Source of the DNA: Diaporthe sp. PMI_573 | Lineage: Eukaryota > Ascomycota > Sordariomycetes > Diaporthales > Diaporthaceae | Direction: 5' to 3' | Assembly: GCA_021399435.1 (NCBI GenBank) | Contig: JAJTUP010000020.1 | Location: 682,001 to 746,000, forward strand | Length of the DNA stretch: 64,000 bases | In this document: positions 1-10,915 of the stretch, in pieces | How the letters are laid out: every line of letters starts with the position of its first letter | How positions within the stretch are numbered: position 1 is the stretch's first letter | Made by a program: the position numbers and the translations under genes | Notes under the pieces: generated by a model | What the model was told of the DNA's origin: nothing | The model's input: only the letters and a program-made list of their open reading frames with translations | Databases searched by the model: none

Positions 1-1334
1 ATAGCCGTCGCCCAGGAAGAACACAGGTCAACTGAGAATAGGTGAATGGAGTAAGTCCTCAGGGAAACCGGTCAAGGAAACAACATCTATCTTATGAAAG
101 GGGGGGCAACCCCATCCTGTCTGCCCTAATCAAGCTGGTCTCCAATGACGATATCACGCAAGGCGAACCTCCCGTAACGACGGGAGGGGCCCTGAGGCAT
201 ATTGCATGGTACTTACGTTTTCGTTGTTTGTTTGCTTTTTCACAACGTCTCAGAGTTGTATGTGGGCATCTAGAGGCAGCCCGGGAGCTCCGATGACTAT
301 ACCAACGTACGACAGCTTTAGGTTTTCCACAGTTCAAGCAAAGTATAAAGCATTTCTAAAAGACTCTTGAGTTCATAATTGCATTGAATACGAGAACGAA
401 GATTCGCATAGGAAATCGGAGGGTACACAGATACATCTGAGGCCCAGTGCCACGCCCACCACGCAAATTAGTATGTACAGTGTTATTTCCACTGCCCTAC
501 AATATCTCCGGTTGCCTCAACGCCTCCCGGTGAAGCAAAGCCGGGCCACCCACGGGTATCCTGTATGTGGCAATTTCGTTTACTCACCGAAGCTTGTGTA
601 GGGCCGTGAAATACGAAATTGAGTGGAGCAGCCAAGGATGTATTTCCACATTCACTCCCACCGCTGCCCGAGAGCGTGGTTGAACCGAAGATGCTATGAG
701 AGCAAACTGTGCTGACTGCATGTCGCAACATCATCCAAGCCCATAGTGAAGTCATGTGCTTGGCGATGTGCCAAAGTACTCATGTTTTGGTGGTTCGCCA
801 ATGATCGCTGAGTAGCCGACAGGGCAAGTACATGCATCTCACGTCAGACAGAGAAAGAGGAGAAACAGAACAAATGAAAACGGCGGTGTCGCGAAAATTC
901 GTTTGTCGCACCTAGTGTGCCTTTATCAATGTGGCACACTCATGCTTGCTGACCAAAAGTGCAAGTTACAATGCATCGGACCGTGTCCCGTGCATGTCGT
1001 GCATGATACGAAATATTGGCTTGGATAATTCCTATTTGCTCTCGGCTAGAGCCGCCTAGAGCCTTGTCACACGGCGACGCTGCACAAAATGAATCGCTGA
1101 GGTCAGGCTGCATTTAATGGAGTTTGTGCTCCGTACCAGAGCGGTTGTTAGACTGTCCACGGTCCCCTGCGATTTGTAGCCCAAAGAATACAGGTCAAGC
1201 AAATTGATCCCGACACCGGAAGATTGCGGACATGGCAAGTCTTCTGAATCCAAACGGCATCTGTGTGAGTTGGACAACATTTCTCTACTGCCTCTACAGT
1301 GTACCAAGATCTTGAGACCTAATCTAGCGCGTAG
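1..1334. other. Left-edge non-coding stretch and unresolved 5' end of the BBE oxidase
   Basis: No reading frame here looks like a protein I know. The last part should hold the first exon, with the signal peptide, of the oxidase that follows. One possible short exon starts with ATG at 1232 and ends before a GTGAGT donor at 1265. That would give an intron 1265-1334 with a CTAAT-like branch point near 1319 and a TAG acceptor at 1332-1334. The peptide it adds is only 11 residues and is not a convincing secretion signal, so the true start is open. Confidence 0.4.
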
Positions 1335-2826
1335 TGCCTCACCTTATCTTCCTTACTCGGCAACAAGATAGCCTATCCCCTCAGCACAGCTTACAACTCG
1401 TCACTGGGCTCATACTTTACTGCCCAAGAAATTGCTCTGCGTCCGTCATGTATTGCTTTTCCTGAGACCGCCGAGGATGTCTCAGTTACTGTCAGTGCAC
1501 TGGCAACCATCTCATCCATCATCTCCGAAGAAGACCAGCGAGCTTGCCAATTCGCTGTTCGCTCTGGGGGCCACAGTACCCTGGCCGGTGCAGCAAACAT
1601 TGGTGACGGGATCACTATAGATCTACGCGGTCTTAACGTCATTGACGTACAAGCCGACCGATCTGTAGTTTCGATTGGTGTGGGAAACACATGGGATGCT
1701 GTCTACTCGAAGCTGGATGAGTTGAATCTAACTGTTACAGGCGGTCGCGCCGCCGGTGTTGGAGTGGGAGGCTTGAGTCTCGGCGGTGGCATCTCCTTCT
1801 TTGGAACCCGGCACGGGTGGACTTCAGATACCATTGTCAACTTCCAAATGGTGCTAGCAAATGGTTCCATTATCAGTGCTAATGAAGAAGAAAACCCGGA
1901 CCTGGCATGGGCGTTGCGAGGAGGGAGCAACAATTTCGGAGTCGTCACACGGGTAGACCTTCGGGCTTTCGAACAACCTCCTTTCTGGGGCGGATATTTC
2001 TATCATCCAATATCAACCTGGGCCCAAGCAGCCAACAGCTTTGTGCAGATCACCGAGGCTACCACCTACGACGAATATGCCCATATGACCCTAAGTTGGG
2101 GCTACATGCCTGGAGTAGGAACGGCCGTCGCTCACGGTTTAGACTACACAAAGCCTGGTGTGGAAAACCCGGCAATCTTTTCTGACATCATCAACTTGCC
2201 AGTGCTTTTTGGTGCTTCGGGAATTTCAAATATGACTCGATTTTCATTCGAAGTGCGAGCTCAACAAAGTGCCAATGGATTGCGGTATGTGTGGCTGCTA
2301 ATATCCTCCTACAAAAGGCTCTATTGCGATGATTAGCTGATACTTATTTAGGTATAACTGGTCCACAATCACGTTGATATCTACCGAATCAATGCTGAAC
2401 GCCACTTACAAGCGCTTCAACGAGAGCCTCGCCGAGATTCAAGGCGTCGAAGACATCATCTGGTCTTTCACGCACGAGCCCCTCCCTCCTGCATTGTACA
2501 ATCGCCACGCGGATTTGAATCCTTTTGGACTCGGGGACAGGAAGCAGACATTAATCGTGGGACTTCTGGTAGCGAGTTGGTCTCAAGCTGCTGACGACGA
2601 GATGGTTGACAACGCAGCCCGGAGACTCATGGCAGCCATTGAAAATGACGCTCAAATTCTGAACGCATGGGACCCTTTCATTTACCTGAACTATGCCGGG
2701 CCATGGCAGGATCCCATATCCAGTTATGGCCAGGAGAGTGTGGATCGGATGCGCGCGATCGTCTACGACGTAGACCCTGATCGAGTCTTTACCTACCAAG
2801 TTCCCGGAGGTTTCAAACTGAAATGA
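1335..2826 (+). CDS. FAD-linked oxidoreductase of the berberine bridge enzyme (BBE)/6-hydroxynicotine oxidase type, 5' exon not resolved
   Basis: Two exons are visible, 1335-2284 and 2352-2826, joined across a 67-nt intron (donor GTATGT, acceptor TTTAG). Together they encode 474 residues. The FAD_binding_4 domain carries RSGGHS, with the His codon at 1572-1574; in this family that His binds FAD covalently. The glycine-rich stretch GVGVGGLSLGGG follows, and the BBE C-terminal domain ends in the usual VPGGFKL-like tail just before the stop. The second FAD-linking Cys that bicovalent members have before GVGVGG is absent here (AAG), so single covalent attachment is inferred. Members are usually secreted and oxidise sugars, alkaloids or secondary metabolites; the substrate cannot be told. 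An in-frame TAG at 1332-1334 is the end of an intron, so the N-terminus with its signal peptide lies upstream. The gene is next to an SDR and a P450, which suggests a shared small-molecule pathway. Confidence 0.88.
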
Positions 2827-3156
2827 TGAACAAACCGAAGGTCTCGTGGCGTCGGCCAACTTGAGCCGGATACTGGCACTGAGATAATAGCAACGAGAGA
2901 TACTCATATCCTGATTCTTGTTCTAGCCCATAGAAAACATACACACAGTTCACTGGATAACACAAGGTGTTAAATCAATATCGAGATTGACGATTTTCAG
3001 TCTACCCAAATACTCACTCGGTGAATGCCCAGGACACTGTCCATTGCTTTTCCAGTCAAGCGGATCAATAGAGGAACAAAATTAATTTCCAGATTTAAAG
3101 AATGATTAAGACTATCGATCATGAAGTAAAAGGTACCAGGGCCATGAACAACGCAG
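2827..3156. other. Tail-to-tail intergenic region between BBE oxidase and SDR
   Basis: This 330-nt stretch separates the 3' ends of two convergent genes and should contain both 3' UTRs and poly(A) signals. I see no coding potential and no distinctive repeat. Confidence 0.6.
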
Positions 3157-4397
3157 TTATTTCCAATCCTCGAGCAATGTCTCCCCTTTCTTCAAACCGG
3201 AATACCTTACACTGCCTCTCCATACCACCTTTCCTTTGACAGGGTCATTAGCTTCGGGATTGCACTTTCCAACTCCCGATCCATTGAGATACAGACCCTT
3301 TGGCCTTTCAGAGAGCGGCGGTGGACTCGAATCGAAAGCGGCGGCTGTGACATCACCAGCCGACTTACCTACCGTCCGCCAAGTGCTATTTGGAGACAGG
3401 CGAACCATGATAGCTCCTAGTGCACGCACCAGAATCTGGAACACGACGAGCCGAAGGAACCAGGATCCGCCCCGGACAATACCGGATGCCATGGACCCAG
3501 GATCTATAGCAAGAACAGATATGTTTCTCAGGATGGGATCTCGGTCGAGACGACGTTGAAGCTCGTTGCTGTTGGCAGGAGGATAGGTGAGTGAGCTGTG
3601 ACAGGCTGGAAAGCGAAAATAAAAATACAGACAAGAGCCGCTTTTGGCTAGAGACATACATCATCGTGACACCACAGAGCTTGGAAACACCGTAACGCCG
3701 GTATCCTGGAGCCCAGGTCCAAGACGTCGCATTGAGCGGGTTCGGACTCCAGGTGCCCTTTGCAATCGGTTCGAGATCGTCCGTTATCGCGGTCTTGTAC
3801 TTGTCCTCGCTGTGTGATCCGATAAAGACGCTGCGATAGTCGTTGGGGCTACATAAGCCGTGATCAGTACAGAGCCAGCGTTTGAGGATAGCTACTCGGT
3901 AACCATACGTACTTGTGAGAAAAGCTACTGATCCAAACCACCCGCCCCTTTTCCAGGTCCATGCTCTGGAGCAATAGCATGACCAGAAGCCAATGGCCGA
4001 GGTAATTGACTGTGAAGGTCGTGTCGAGCCCGTCTTCAGTCCAAGTCTGCCGCTTGAACTCTTCGTAGCCTGCGTTTAATATGACGGCACGAATGCGAGG
4101 CACTTCGCCTTTGGACACACGTTCATTGATGGTTGAAGCTGCCTGACGCACGCTGTCGAGTTTGCTTAGGTCGAGGGAAACCTTCTCCCACGAATGAGCG
4201 GAGCCGTGCGGAGAATATGAAGGGGCTTTGCGGACCGGAGCGTCCAGTAGTGCAGATACGGGTTTGTTGGCATCGCGCACTGCGTAAATGCCGTGATACT
4301 GTGTCAGTCTATCCGTGGAGAGGATCTTGGAGATAATAGCAGAACCGAGACCTCCGTTTGCACCAGTCAACAGTATCGTGCCTGTGGACTGCGACAT
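3157..4397 (-). CDS. Short-chain dehydrogenase/reductase (SDR), NAD(P)-dependent
   Basis: Three exons on the minus strand, 4397-3913, 3848-3660 and 3568-3157, encode 361 residues. The introns are 64 and 91 nt with GTACGT and GTATGT donors. The Rossmann nucleotide site TGANGGLG is at residues 11-18, the structural NAG motif is in an AVILNAGY context, and the catalytic YxxxK is Tyr214/Lys218 (YGVSK). A DPGSM segment follows the active site, as in many fungal SDRs of the retinol-dehydrogenase/3-keto-reductase sort. A hydrophobic stretch near residue 260 (LRLVVFQILVRALGAIMV) may associate with membranes. The start is the first ATG of the open frame and gives a normal N-terminus directly before the glycine motif. 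Substrate is unknown; reduction or oxidation of a hydroxyl/keto group is inferred from the family. It is convergent with the BBE oxidase and its 5' end faces the P450. Confidence 0.88.
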
Positions 4398-5919
4398 GAC
4401 AACTGTCGATCATAAGGGGGTCGCATCGGTTGACTGGGCGCGAGGGTTGACTTGGCGAGAGGTTGTGTGCTAGTGCTGGACTTCTTTCTCGCCTGATTGA
4501 TCTGCCACACTCGGACGGGATTGTATGAGCTTGGCCCAATGCTGGATGTTGTTTTTGATGGAACAAGGATAAAATAAACATGATTGGTAATCATGCACGC
4601 ATCCTTTGTCGCCGAGCTCTGCTGCCTGGGTAGGGTTACACAAAAGACTTGGAGGGTACATGATGTGATACATAATATCTACCCATATTTCACCCTAGGG
4701 TGTCCCTATATTGGCAAACCAGGCAGCCAATACAGATCGACGATCGAAAAGGCTCGTTCAATAGTGTCGAATACTGATATCCACTGAGGTTTCCATCACG
4801 ATATCGGCTGCACAGTATCACATCCGAGGCTTGGCTCACAGATGGATGGCCAATCGATATGTATTACTTATGCAGCGCTTCAAACACAGCCTCATGATGT
4901 GGGCAACAAGGCTGCAACTTGGTCACATTTCACGTCATCCGGACGACTCGAAACCAACACCACTTGTGTATTGCTTTTTGGGTAGCACAATATGCAGTCA
5001 TCACCGCTCGGAGGAATCATGCCGAGCCGCAGACAGGCAAATGAAGTAGCATCAAAGGCTTGGTCCCTTTGCTTCCTGTCATGCAGCACCCTGAGTGCCC
5101 TTACCTGATTGACATACTCGGCAGGCCCCTCACGATGTGGCGTCAGCAGATGTATTAGAAACTTAACATACTAATGAAAAGTCAACGTTTAATTAAGTAT
5201 TTCTTACCAAGAAAAGCTTCTATATAAACTTGTTGGTTAATTAAATGCTAATAATAATAAGATAGGAATATATTAATATAGAGTTTTATTTTATTTTACT
5301 TTTATTTAATAAGTTTTTATGTATCAATGTGTTAAAAACTTTCTTAAATAATAGTGATAATAGAATTTGACCAGAATTTAACTTATATAAATAAAGTGAA
5401 TACTTTTATAAAAAGAGCAGCTTAAAGTAACACCTCTTACATGGCCTCAAGCTTATACGCTGCTTAAATGCGTCCCACAATTTACCTACTCCTTTAAGAA
5501 TAGCGGCGAGGCTCAGCGGCTGACTCAATATTGCAACTTGCAGACATGGATGGCGGCATCGTTCATGTCCGTCTGGAGCCGCATTGGCGCAGATGTCGGA
5601 TCTTGGTTTATTACTTCAACGAGACCGAGGATTGAGAATCGCCGCCATTCTAATGGGGATATTGTACTTGTTGTGTGTGAAAGAGTCGGGCTGCACCATT
5701 TCAATATTCTAAATAGTGGGCTTGTGTGCAGGCTGGATACGATATGCCGCAATTACCGAGTTGCAGGGAACTGTGTCGATCCCAACGCGAACGCGTTTAT
5801 TCGGCTAATCCAATGGCATGTAAATAATGACCACCTTCAGGTACAACAGGCTTGCTGGCCTCCAAGGTTCCACCGTTTCACACTGTCCATTTCGCTGTCT
5901 TATTTGTACTCAGTATACC
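4398..5919. other. Intergenic region between SDR and P450, including a very AT-rich tract
   Basis: This region carries the promoters of the divergent SDR (-) and P450 (+). A 142-codon plus-strand frame at 5538-5966 and an overlapping minus-strand frame at 5525-5752 show no recognisable motif, and I do not call them genes. The stretch around 5160-5420 is described separately. Confidence 0.5.
5160..5421. repeat. Very AT-rich, TpA-rich tract, probably a decayed repeat
   Basis: About 260 nt are made almost entirely of A and T, with many TTAA, TATA and ATTA words, in sharp contrast to the mixed composition on both sides. In Pezizomycotina such islands are usually remnants of transposons mutated C-to-T by repeat-induced point mutation. 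That origin is inference; no transposase remnant can be read. A similar tract lies on the other side of the P450. Confidence 0.5.
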
Positions 5920-7788
5920 ATGATACAGGGTGTGCAAGCTACCGCAAATATGTTGCGATCAATTGAAGTCCCGCTGATAGGATTTTTGACCCTCTTTTGG
6001 GTTTGCTGGAAGTTTCGACAGTCCCTTCAGTTCATTTATGGACGTAACGCGGTCAAGGTATTGTCATTTTCAGTCAGATACGTCTCCGTATCTATGCCAA
6101 CTTCAGAATAGGTGCGACAAAATGTGACACTTATACAATGTCAAAACTGGATTGGGAGATGGGTTCCCACTCTCTTCTACCTCTGGGGCGGGCCCAAGAT
6201 GGTACTCCAAAATTATGTACTGAATCATCTCTTTGCAACAACAAGTTTGAATCACAGACTCTAATCGACTGATAGATACGGGGTAAACCTCTGGCTGTGA
6301 AAACGCCAGGAGCTTGTTATATACACTTCTCCTCTGAGAATCATGTGAGCGAGTTAAAGGACGCTCCGTCCGAGCAACTATCACTTCACTCTCTCTCCAA
6401 AGACGTACGTCACTGAGAAGATATTTAGAGAGACTCTGAGATTGACGATGATACGAGACAGATGTTCAAGCCAGAATACACCATGAATGGTTTAGAAGTA
6501 CAAGATACGATGAGCGGAAACGGCAATCTGCACACGAGGGCTTTCCGAGTGGTCTTGAGCTCGCACCTCCCGGATCTTTGCTCCCCGCTGTCCCAAATCG
6601 TGGCTGACAGTTTTGCGAAAGAGTTCATCGAAACTCAGAAAGGTGATGGGTTGGCTCGAATGTCTTGTTTCCCTATGGCTAAAAGGATCATGACAGCGGC
6701 TAGCGCATTCGTATTCTTTGGCCCAGATCTCTCGGCCGATCCAATATTCCTCAAGGCCGCCCTTGCGTATCCAGAGGACTTGTTTTTCACGGCCGAGATA
6801 CTTCGGCTTTCCCCATCTGTGTTACATCCTATCCTCGCCCCCCTCCTAATGCGGAATCACAAGGCATCGAGAACCCTCGTCGAGCATCTTACACCGGTGG
6901 TCAAGCGTCGACTAGCACGGACGAGAGAAGGCTGGTCGCATGATAACACTGAGGAACGCAAACCGACAGATTGCATACAATTCTTCGTTGATGCAAATAG
7001 TCGTAAAAGCGAGTGGGCAGCCCAAAAGATTGTGCAAGTTCTCTTGGGCACATGGTTTGCCGCTATCCACCAACCAGCTCTCACACTCGTCTACGCCCTG
7101 CAGGATCTTTGCGACAACGGGGACTATGCTGAGCTTCTGCGCCTAGAACTCTCTCAAGTATATCAGTCTCCTGCAGAGGAAGGTGTATGTCCATCATCGA
7201 TGTCTGCCCTCGACAATGCCCCACTCCTCGATGCCTTTCTCAAAGAGTCATCGCGCCTTCATCCCTCGGACTCGATCTCCGTACGGAGAAAGGTTTTAAG
7301 CCCGTACATGTTCAGTGATGGAACAAGAATTCTACCAGGAGATGTGGCGTGCGTGCCATCACAGGCAATGATGCGCGACGAGGAATTCTACCAGGACAGC
7401 ACAACATTCTCGCCCTGGAGATTCATGCAAGACGTCGGAAAAGGGGACTCAGGGGTGAATGGGATCCAGAGTATTAGCAGGTTCACTGACACGGATTACA
7501 CATACCCATTTTGGGGGTTGGGAAGGCATTCCTGGTGAGTCGTCAGTTCCAGCATCTTAGATCAGTTCAACAGGGACGACGGAACTTGATTGTGAGAATC
7601 GTTGCTGACCCTCATCACTTTCTAGCCCAGGGAGATTTTACGCGTCTCTTATACTCAAACTCGTCGTGGCACATATTCTCATGTGCTATAGCATCAAGTC
7701 TGCCATTGGCGAGAAGACATTCTTTTACCGCTCTGCGATTTTACCTCGAGCTAGCATGGCTTTTATCTTTTCTAGGAATGAAAAGTGA
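5920..7788 (+). CDS. Cytochrome P450 monooxygenase, membrane-anchored, five exons
   Basis: The spliced model is 5920-6057, 6112-6216, 6276-6404, 6462-7534 and 7626-7788, giving 535 residues. All junctions keep frame with GT/AG introns of 54, 59, 57 and 91 nt. A hydrophobic N-terminal anchor (VPLIGFLTLFWVCWKF, about residues 16-32) would hold it in the ER. The K-helix ExxR is Glu386-Ser-Ser-Arg389 in KESSRLHP. The haem loop is FWGLGRHSC-PGRF, with Cys482 split by the last intron. The segment after the K-helix and the FxPWRFM meander resemble fungal P450s of secondary metabolism (ent-kaurene-oxidase/indole-diterpene type). I-helix residues are unusual: no clear AGxxT is seen, the region reading GTWFAAIHQPA. 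The start at 5920 was chosen because it precedes the anchor; ATG at 5950 is an alternative. The reaction would be NADPH-dependent hydroxylation of an unknown substrate, with electrons from cytochrome P450 reductase. Confidence 0.87.
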
Positions 7789-7975
7789 CGTCTTGTCTTG
7801 AACTACCTATTAGATATCTATTGAATAAAAGTGGAAAGACTAAGCTGATTTTCATCCATAAGTATTCTAAAGAAAGTGATATTATTAAATGTTATATAAA
7901 TATTAAAAGTAACAAAGTTGATCGAATATATAATAATATCATTGTGGATACGTCGCACATAGATAGATAGGTGAA
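7789..7975. repeat. Second AT-rich tract, directly downstream of the P450
   Basis: About 180 nt of AT-rich sequence with ATATTATTAAA-like words follow the P450 stop. Composition resembles the tract at 5160-5421. It may be only an AT-rich 3' UTR, but together the two tracts bracket the P450 gene. Confidence 0.4.
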
Positions 7976-8242
7976 TAATGTTACGTGAATAGCACAAACC
8001 AGATAGGTCTATAGTAAGTAGTCGCCTCGCGCAACTATGGCTTTGCTACGACTGCTTCGACGCGACAACCCAGATGAACCAACATAACTACACCAATGAG
8101 ACCAAATACCGACTAACCTCTATTCCTCACGTAGACAAGAGGCTGACCAATTCTTATGAACCAACAACGGATGACACCTAGGGGACCCGTTCAGGTGACC
8201 CAGACAGCCCAGACAGGATACCACGACGCAGGACCACAGAAA

Positions 8243-8557
8243 CTAGACTGAGTGGACTGCGCGAATGGGCCACGAGTCGTCTTTCAATCCCTTGATCAAT
8301 TGTGCCTCATCGCATAAATCTTGGAAAGCCTTGTTTGCGCGAATACAATGAATAGATGCTAATGTCTCAGGGCCGACAGGAACAATTTCCTGTTCAGGGC
8401 CTGTTATCCAAATTGCGAAGTCAAAAGATCCATCGTTCCCAGAGCTGATCTCTTCAAATCTCTGGATTGAACCTGGCACTATATGCTCGGGCTCTGGGAT
8501 GATGAGCCATTGAAATGGTTGCTCATCGAGGACAGAACAGTTGATGCAAGGTACCAT
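8243..8557 (-). CDS. Hypothetical reading frame, possibly an exon or a gene fragment
   Basis: This 104-residue open frame on the minus strand begins MVPCINCSVLD and ends at a TGA. I do not recognise the family. The piece DEQPFQWLIIP resembles NDQSLQWLLLP in the unidentified gene at 9506-10915, so the two loci may be distantly related. The amino-acid composition (acidic, with spaced hydrophobics) looks protein-like rather than random. No clear donor or acceptor joins it with certainty to the minus-strand frame at 8790-9092, although that is possible. It could be a real exon, a fragment of a decayed duplicate, or chance. Confidence 0.35.
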   Translation of the reverse strand: MVPCINCSVLDEQPFQWLIIPEPEHIVPGSIQRFEEISSGNDGSFDFAIWITGPEQEIVPVGPETLASIHCIRANKAFQDLCDEAQLIKGLKDDSWPIRAVHSV

Positions 8558-9505
8558 CTCACCTCTGTAGATGTACCTTTTAGGGAGGTCTGGAATTTCC
8601 GCGGTCGAGATCCTATACCTTCAGGTTTATCAGCAGGCGCCACACGAGGGCCGCCCGAGAAAAACTCAGGTTAGGGGACGAACAGGAGTTTGTCTTCAAT
8701 CGACCTAGTTCTAACGTAGAGCCTGAAAGTTTTGTACTGCATAATAGTGATCTCATTGTCGCCAATAAATTTCTGACAGCTCTCGATCATCAAATAGCTG
8801 CGTATTGAATTAAGCTGGGGCCACCCCAGGGTTGATCTTGAACCCAGGTAGTGTAGAAGTCATGAACGTCTTCACGACGGATGTGAATCAGCCTCATTAA
8901 ACTGCGGAAATGCCAGATCTTCAAACAGCAGACAGTCTGAGTATGCTTCTTCGACTTCGCAAATCCTAGGTAACAGATTTGAGGCACCGCTGATACCTCG
9001 GACTTCACTTCGGGGCTGAGAAAGATGAGCATTGTGCCCTGCCACAGAAAGTAGCCAGGTTGACGTGATGAAAGTACATAGACAGCTGCCACATCACATG
9101 TAATCTTTTACAACTTTTATAATGCAAGTCAAAATTACCCAAGCAAAGAAATAGTCTCGAATTCACCGATGGTTTATTCTTTGCACAGCTACCAAAACTT
9201 TCATACATGGGCCACTATCTTAGAAAGCTCCCAAATAACATCCCAAGTTCTGTATGAAAAACAGCGCTTCCCCAACACGCACCTTTTCCCCCTCCCCCAC
9301 AAAAGAAGAATTAAACAGTAACAGTAAAACCATTAAAAGCATCGCATAATTCATCACATACACTTCGGGACCATAGTTTACCCCTCAACCAGCTGTTACT
9401 CAATCTTCATCCAATAACTCCACTCCGCCATATCTACTACTATGATAATTTTCGTAGTTACAGGGAGCCTGATCATGCGTACTTCATCTCCCAACAGGCT
9501 GTTGC
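8558..9505. other. Intergenic or fragmentary region with one ambiguous minus-strand frame
   Basis: A 100-codon minus-strand frame at 8790-9092 (ending DFYTTWVQDQPWGG and so on) could be an upstream exon of the 8243-8557 frame, but I cannot connect them with confidence. The rest, including an AC/CT-rich part around 9270-9310, shows nothing recognisable. Confidence 0.3.
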
Positions 9506-10915
9506 TTATCGTTCGTCAGATGACTCCCCTTCACTGTACTCGTTGTTGTGATAGTAGCCAGGGTGTTCCTGGTCCTCGTCTAACCAAGGGTACTGGTAAT
9601 ACTCGCCAGAGATAATGCTCGCTTGCAGGCCGTTCGGAGCAAAATCGATAGCATTCGCTGGCATGCGCCGTTGCGCGGCGCCCGAAGCGGTCGGCTCCGA
9701 GCCTCTGAACTGCGGAGTGAATAATCTCGGGTCATTGGCGCAATCTTGGATACGCTCGAGCCAGAATTGCTGGGAGACCTGCTGGTTGCCCTCCACGGAG
9801 CTCTGCACGTATGGAAAGTAGTAATTGCTGCCCCGCAAACACCGGTCGACAGCAGCTGTGAGAGCTGTCTGCACGTAGGTCGTCAGCTTCCCTCTCAGCA
9901 AGTTGAGCTCGTCGTTCTAACTTGCTCGCCCTGCCTTATCAGGTTAATCGACTGTGTATCGCAAGAGATGATCTGTGCTCCTTGCTCATCAGCTCTGAGC
10001 TGTAGCGGATCTGGATGAGCAGTCCCCGCGACGGAAAGGTTGGACAGAATCCCCAGCTCTTCGTCGAGAAAGGCTTCGTACCCCGTGGGTGGGTGTATTT
10101 CCTGTGCTGCGGCATCCCGGAGCTGTTGGCAGTCAATTCAATATTGCTAAAGAAGCCCCTGGAATCTTTGAGAGTCCCCACAGCGCTGCCGACGTTCAAG
10201 CTCAGCTAGGATATGACCCTGCATCACCTCGCGCCGCCGCTTCCGAGCGTCAGCCATAAGCGCTCTGAATTTTCGGACATAAACCCTCAGTCCACTGGAA
10301 GATTCTATCTCGACCGGAAGAAGCAGCCACTGTAGGCTTTGATCGTTGTGTAGCAAGCTCCCAGTGCAGTGCGGCATCTTGTCACCAGCCGGCAGCTCTC
10401 CGCTCTGGATTCGGTCGAGACACAAGCCAAGAATATTGTTGATGTCAGCAGTTCCAATGCTATGTTGCGATTTTGGTCAGGACGTGCCGCTCGGGTCGCA
10501 CTGGAGATGAAGCATCGGCGATCACTCACACAACATTTCCCGATCCACCCCTTAAACAAACTCTGAGGGTCCTGTATTGTATAATGGAAATGATCTTGTC
10601 GCCAACTTGTTCCCAATTGTTGATTCTCCAGTACCCACGCAGCAGCCTCGGGTTGTTGGTGTTTCCATGATTATTCTTGAGCCAAATCCTCCCCAAGTCT
10701 TTCAAGTCACATCGGCGGATGCATGGGAGCTCCCCGTCGCTCTGATGGTGGATCACACCAGAATTCATCCCTCTTGACAGCAGGCATGTTCGTCTGCCTA
10801 TCTCGTTGGGTGCTAGCTCTGGAGTCCAGCTGGGATTGATCGATGGGCGGATATCAGGGCGATTCAGTGTAGCTAGATCCTCTAGCAACAGCAAATGCTG
10901 AGGGTATTGAGACAT
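9506..10915 (-). pseudogene. Unrecognised protein gene, apparently interrupted (or with unresolved introns)
   Basis: The 5' half reads well. Exon 1 is 10915-10530 (start MSQYPQHLLLLEDLATLNRP). A 70-nt GTGAGT...ATAG intron then leads to exon 2 from 10459 in the same frame (VIGTADINNILGLCLDRIQSG). That exon contains NDQSLQWLLLP and a charged stretch near ILAELERRQRCGDSQR before stopping at about 10147. Protein-like sequence goes on in other frames: QQLRDAAAQE...GYEAFLDEELGIL...SINLIRQGE down to about 9920, then NDELNLLRGKLTTYVQTALTAAVDRC to the stop at 9506. No standard intron repairs the two frame changes near 10150 and 9920, so I lean to a decayed gene. Alternatively there are introns I could not place. 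The C-terminus is acidic and Tyr-rich. I cannot name a family or function. Confidence 0.5.

Noticed and set aside
5538..5966. 142-codon plus-strand frame overlapping the P450 start
   Set aside because: It overlaps exon 1 of a well-supported P450 in a different frame and shows no family features.
10560..10600. Frameshift in exon 1 of the unknown gene at 9506-10915
   Set aside because: The first frame (IISIIQYRTLRV...GNVV) joins exon 2 in phase through a standard GTGAGT intron, so no frameshift is needed there.
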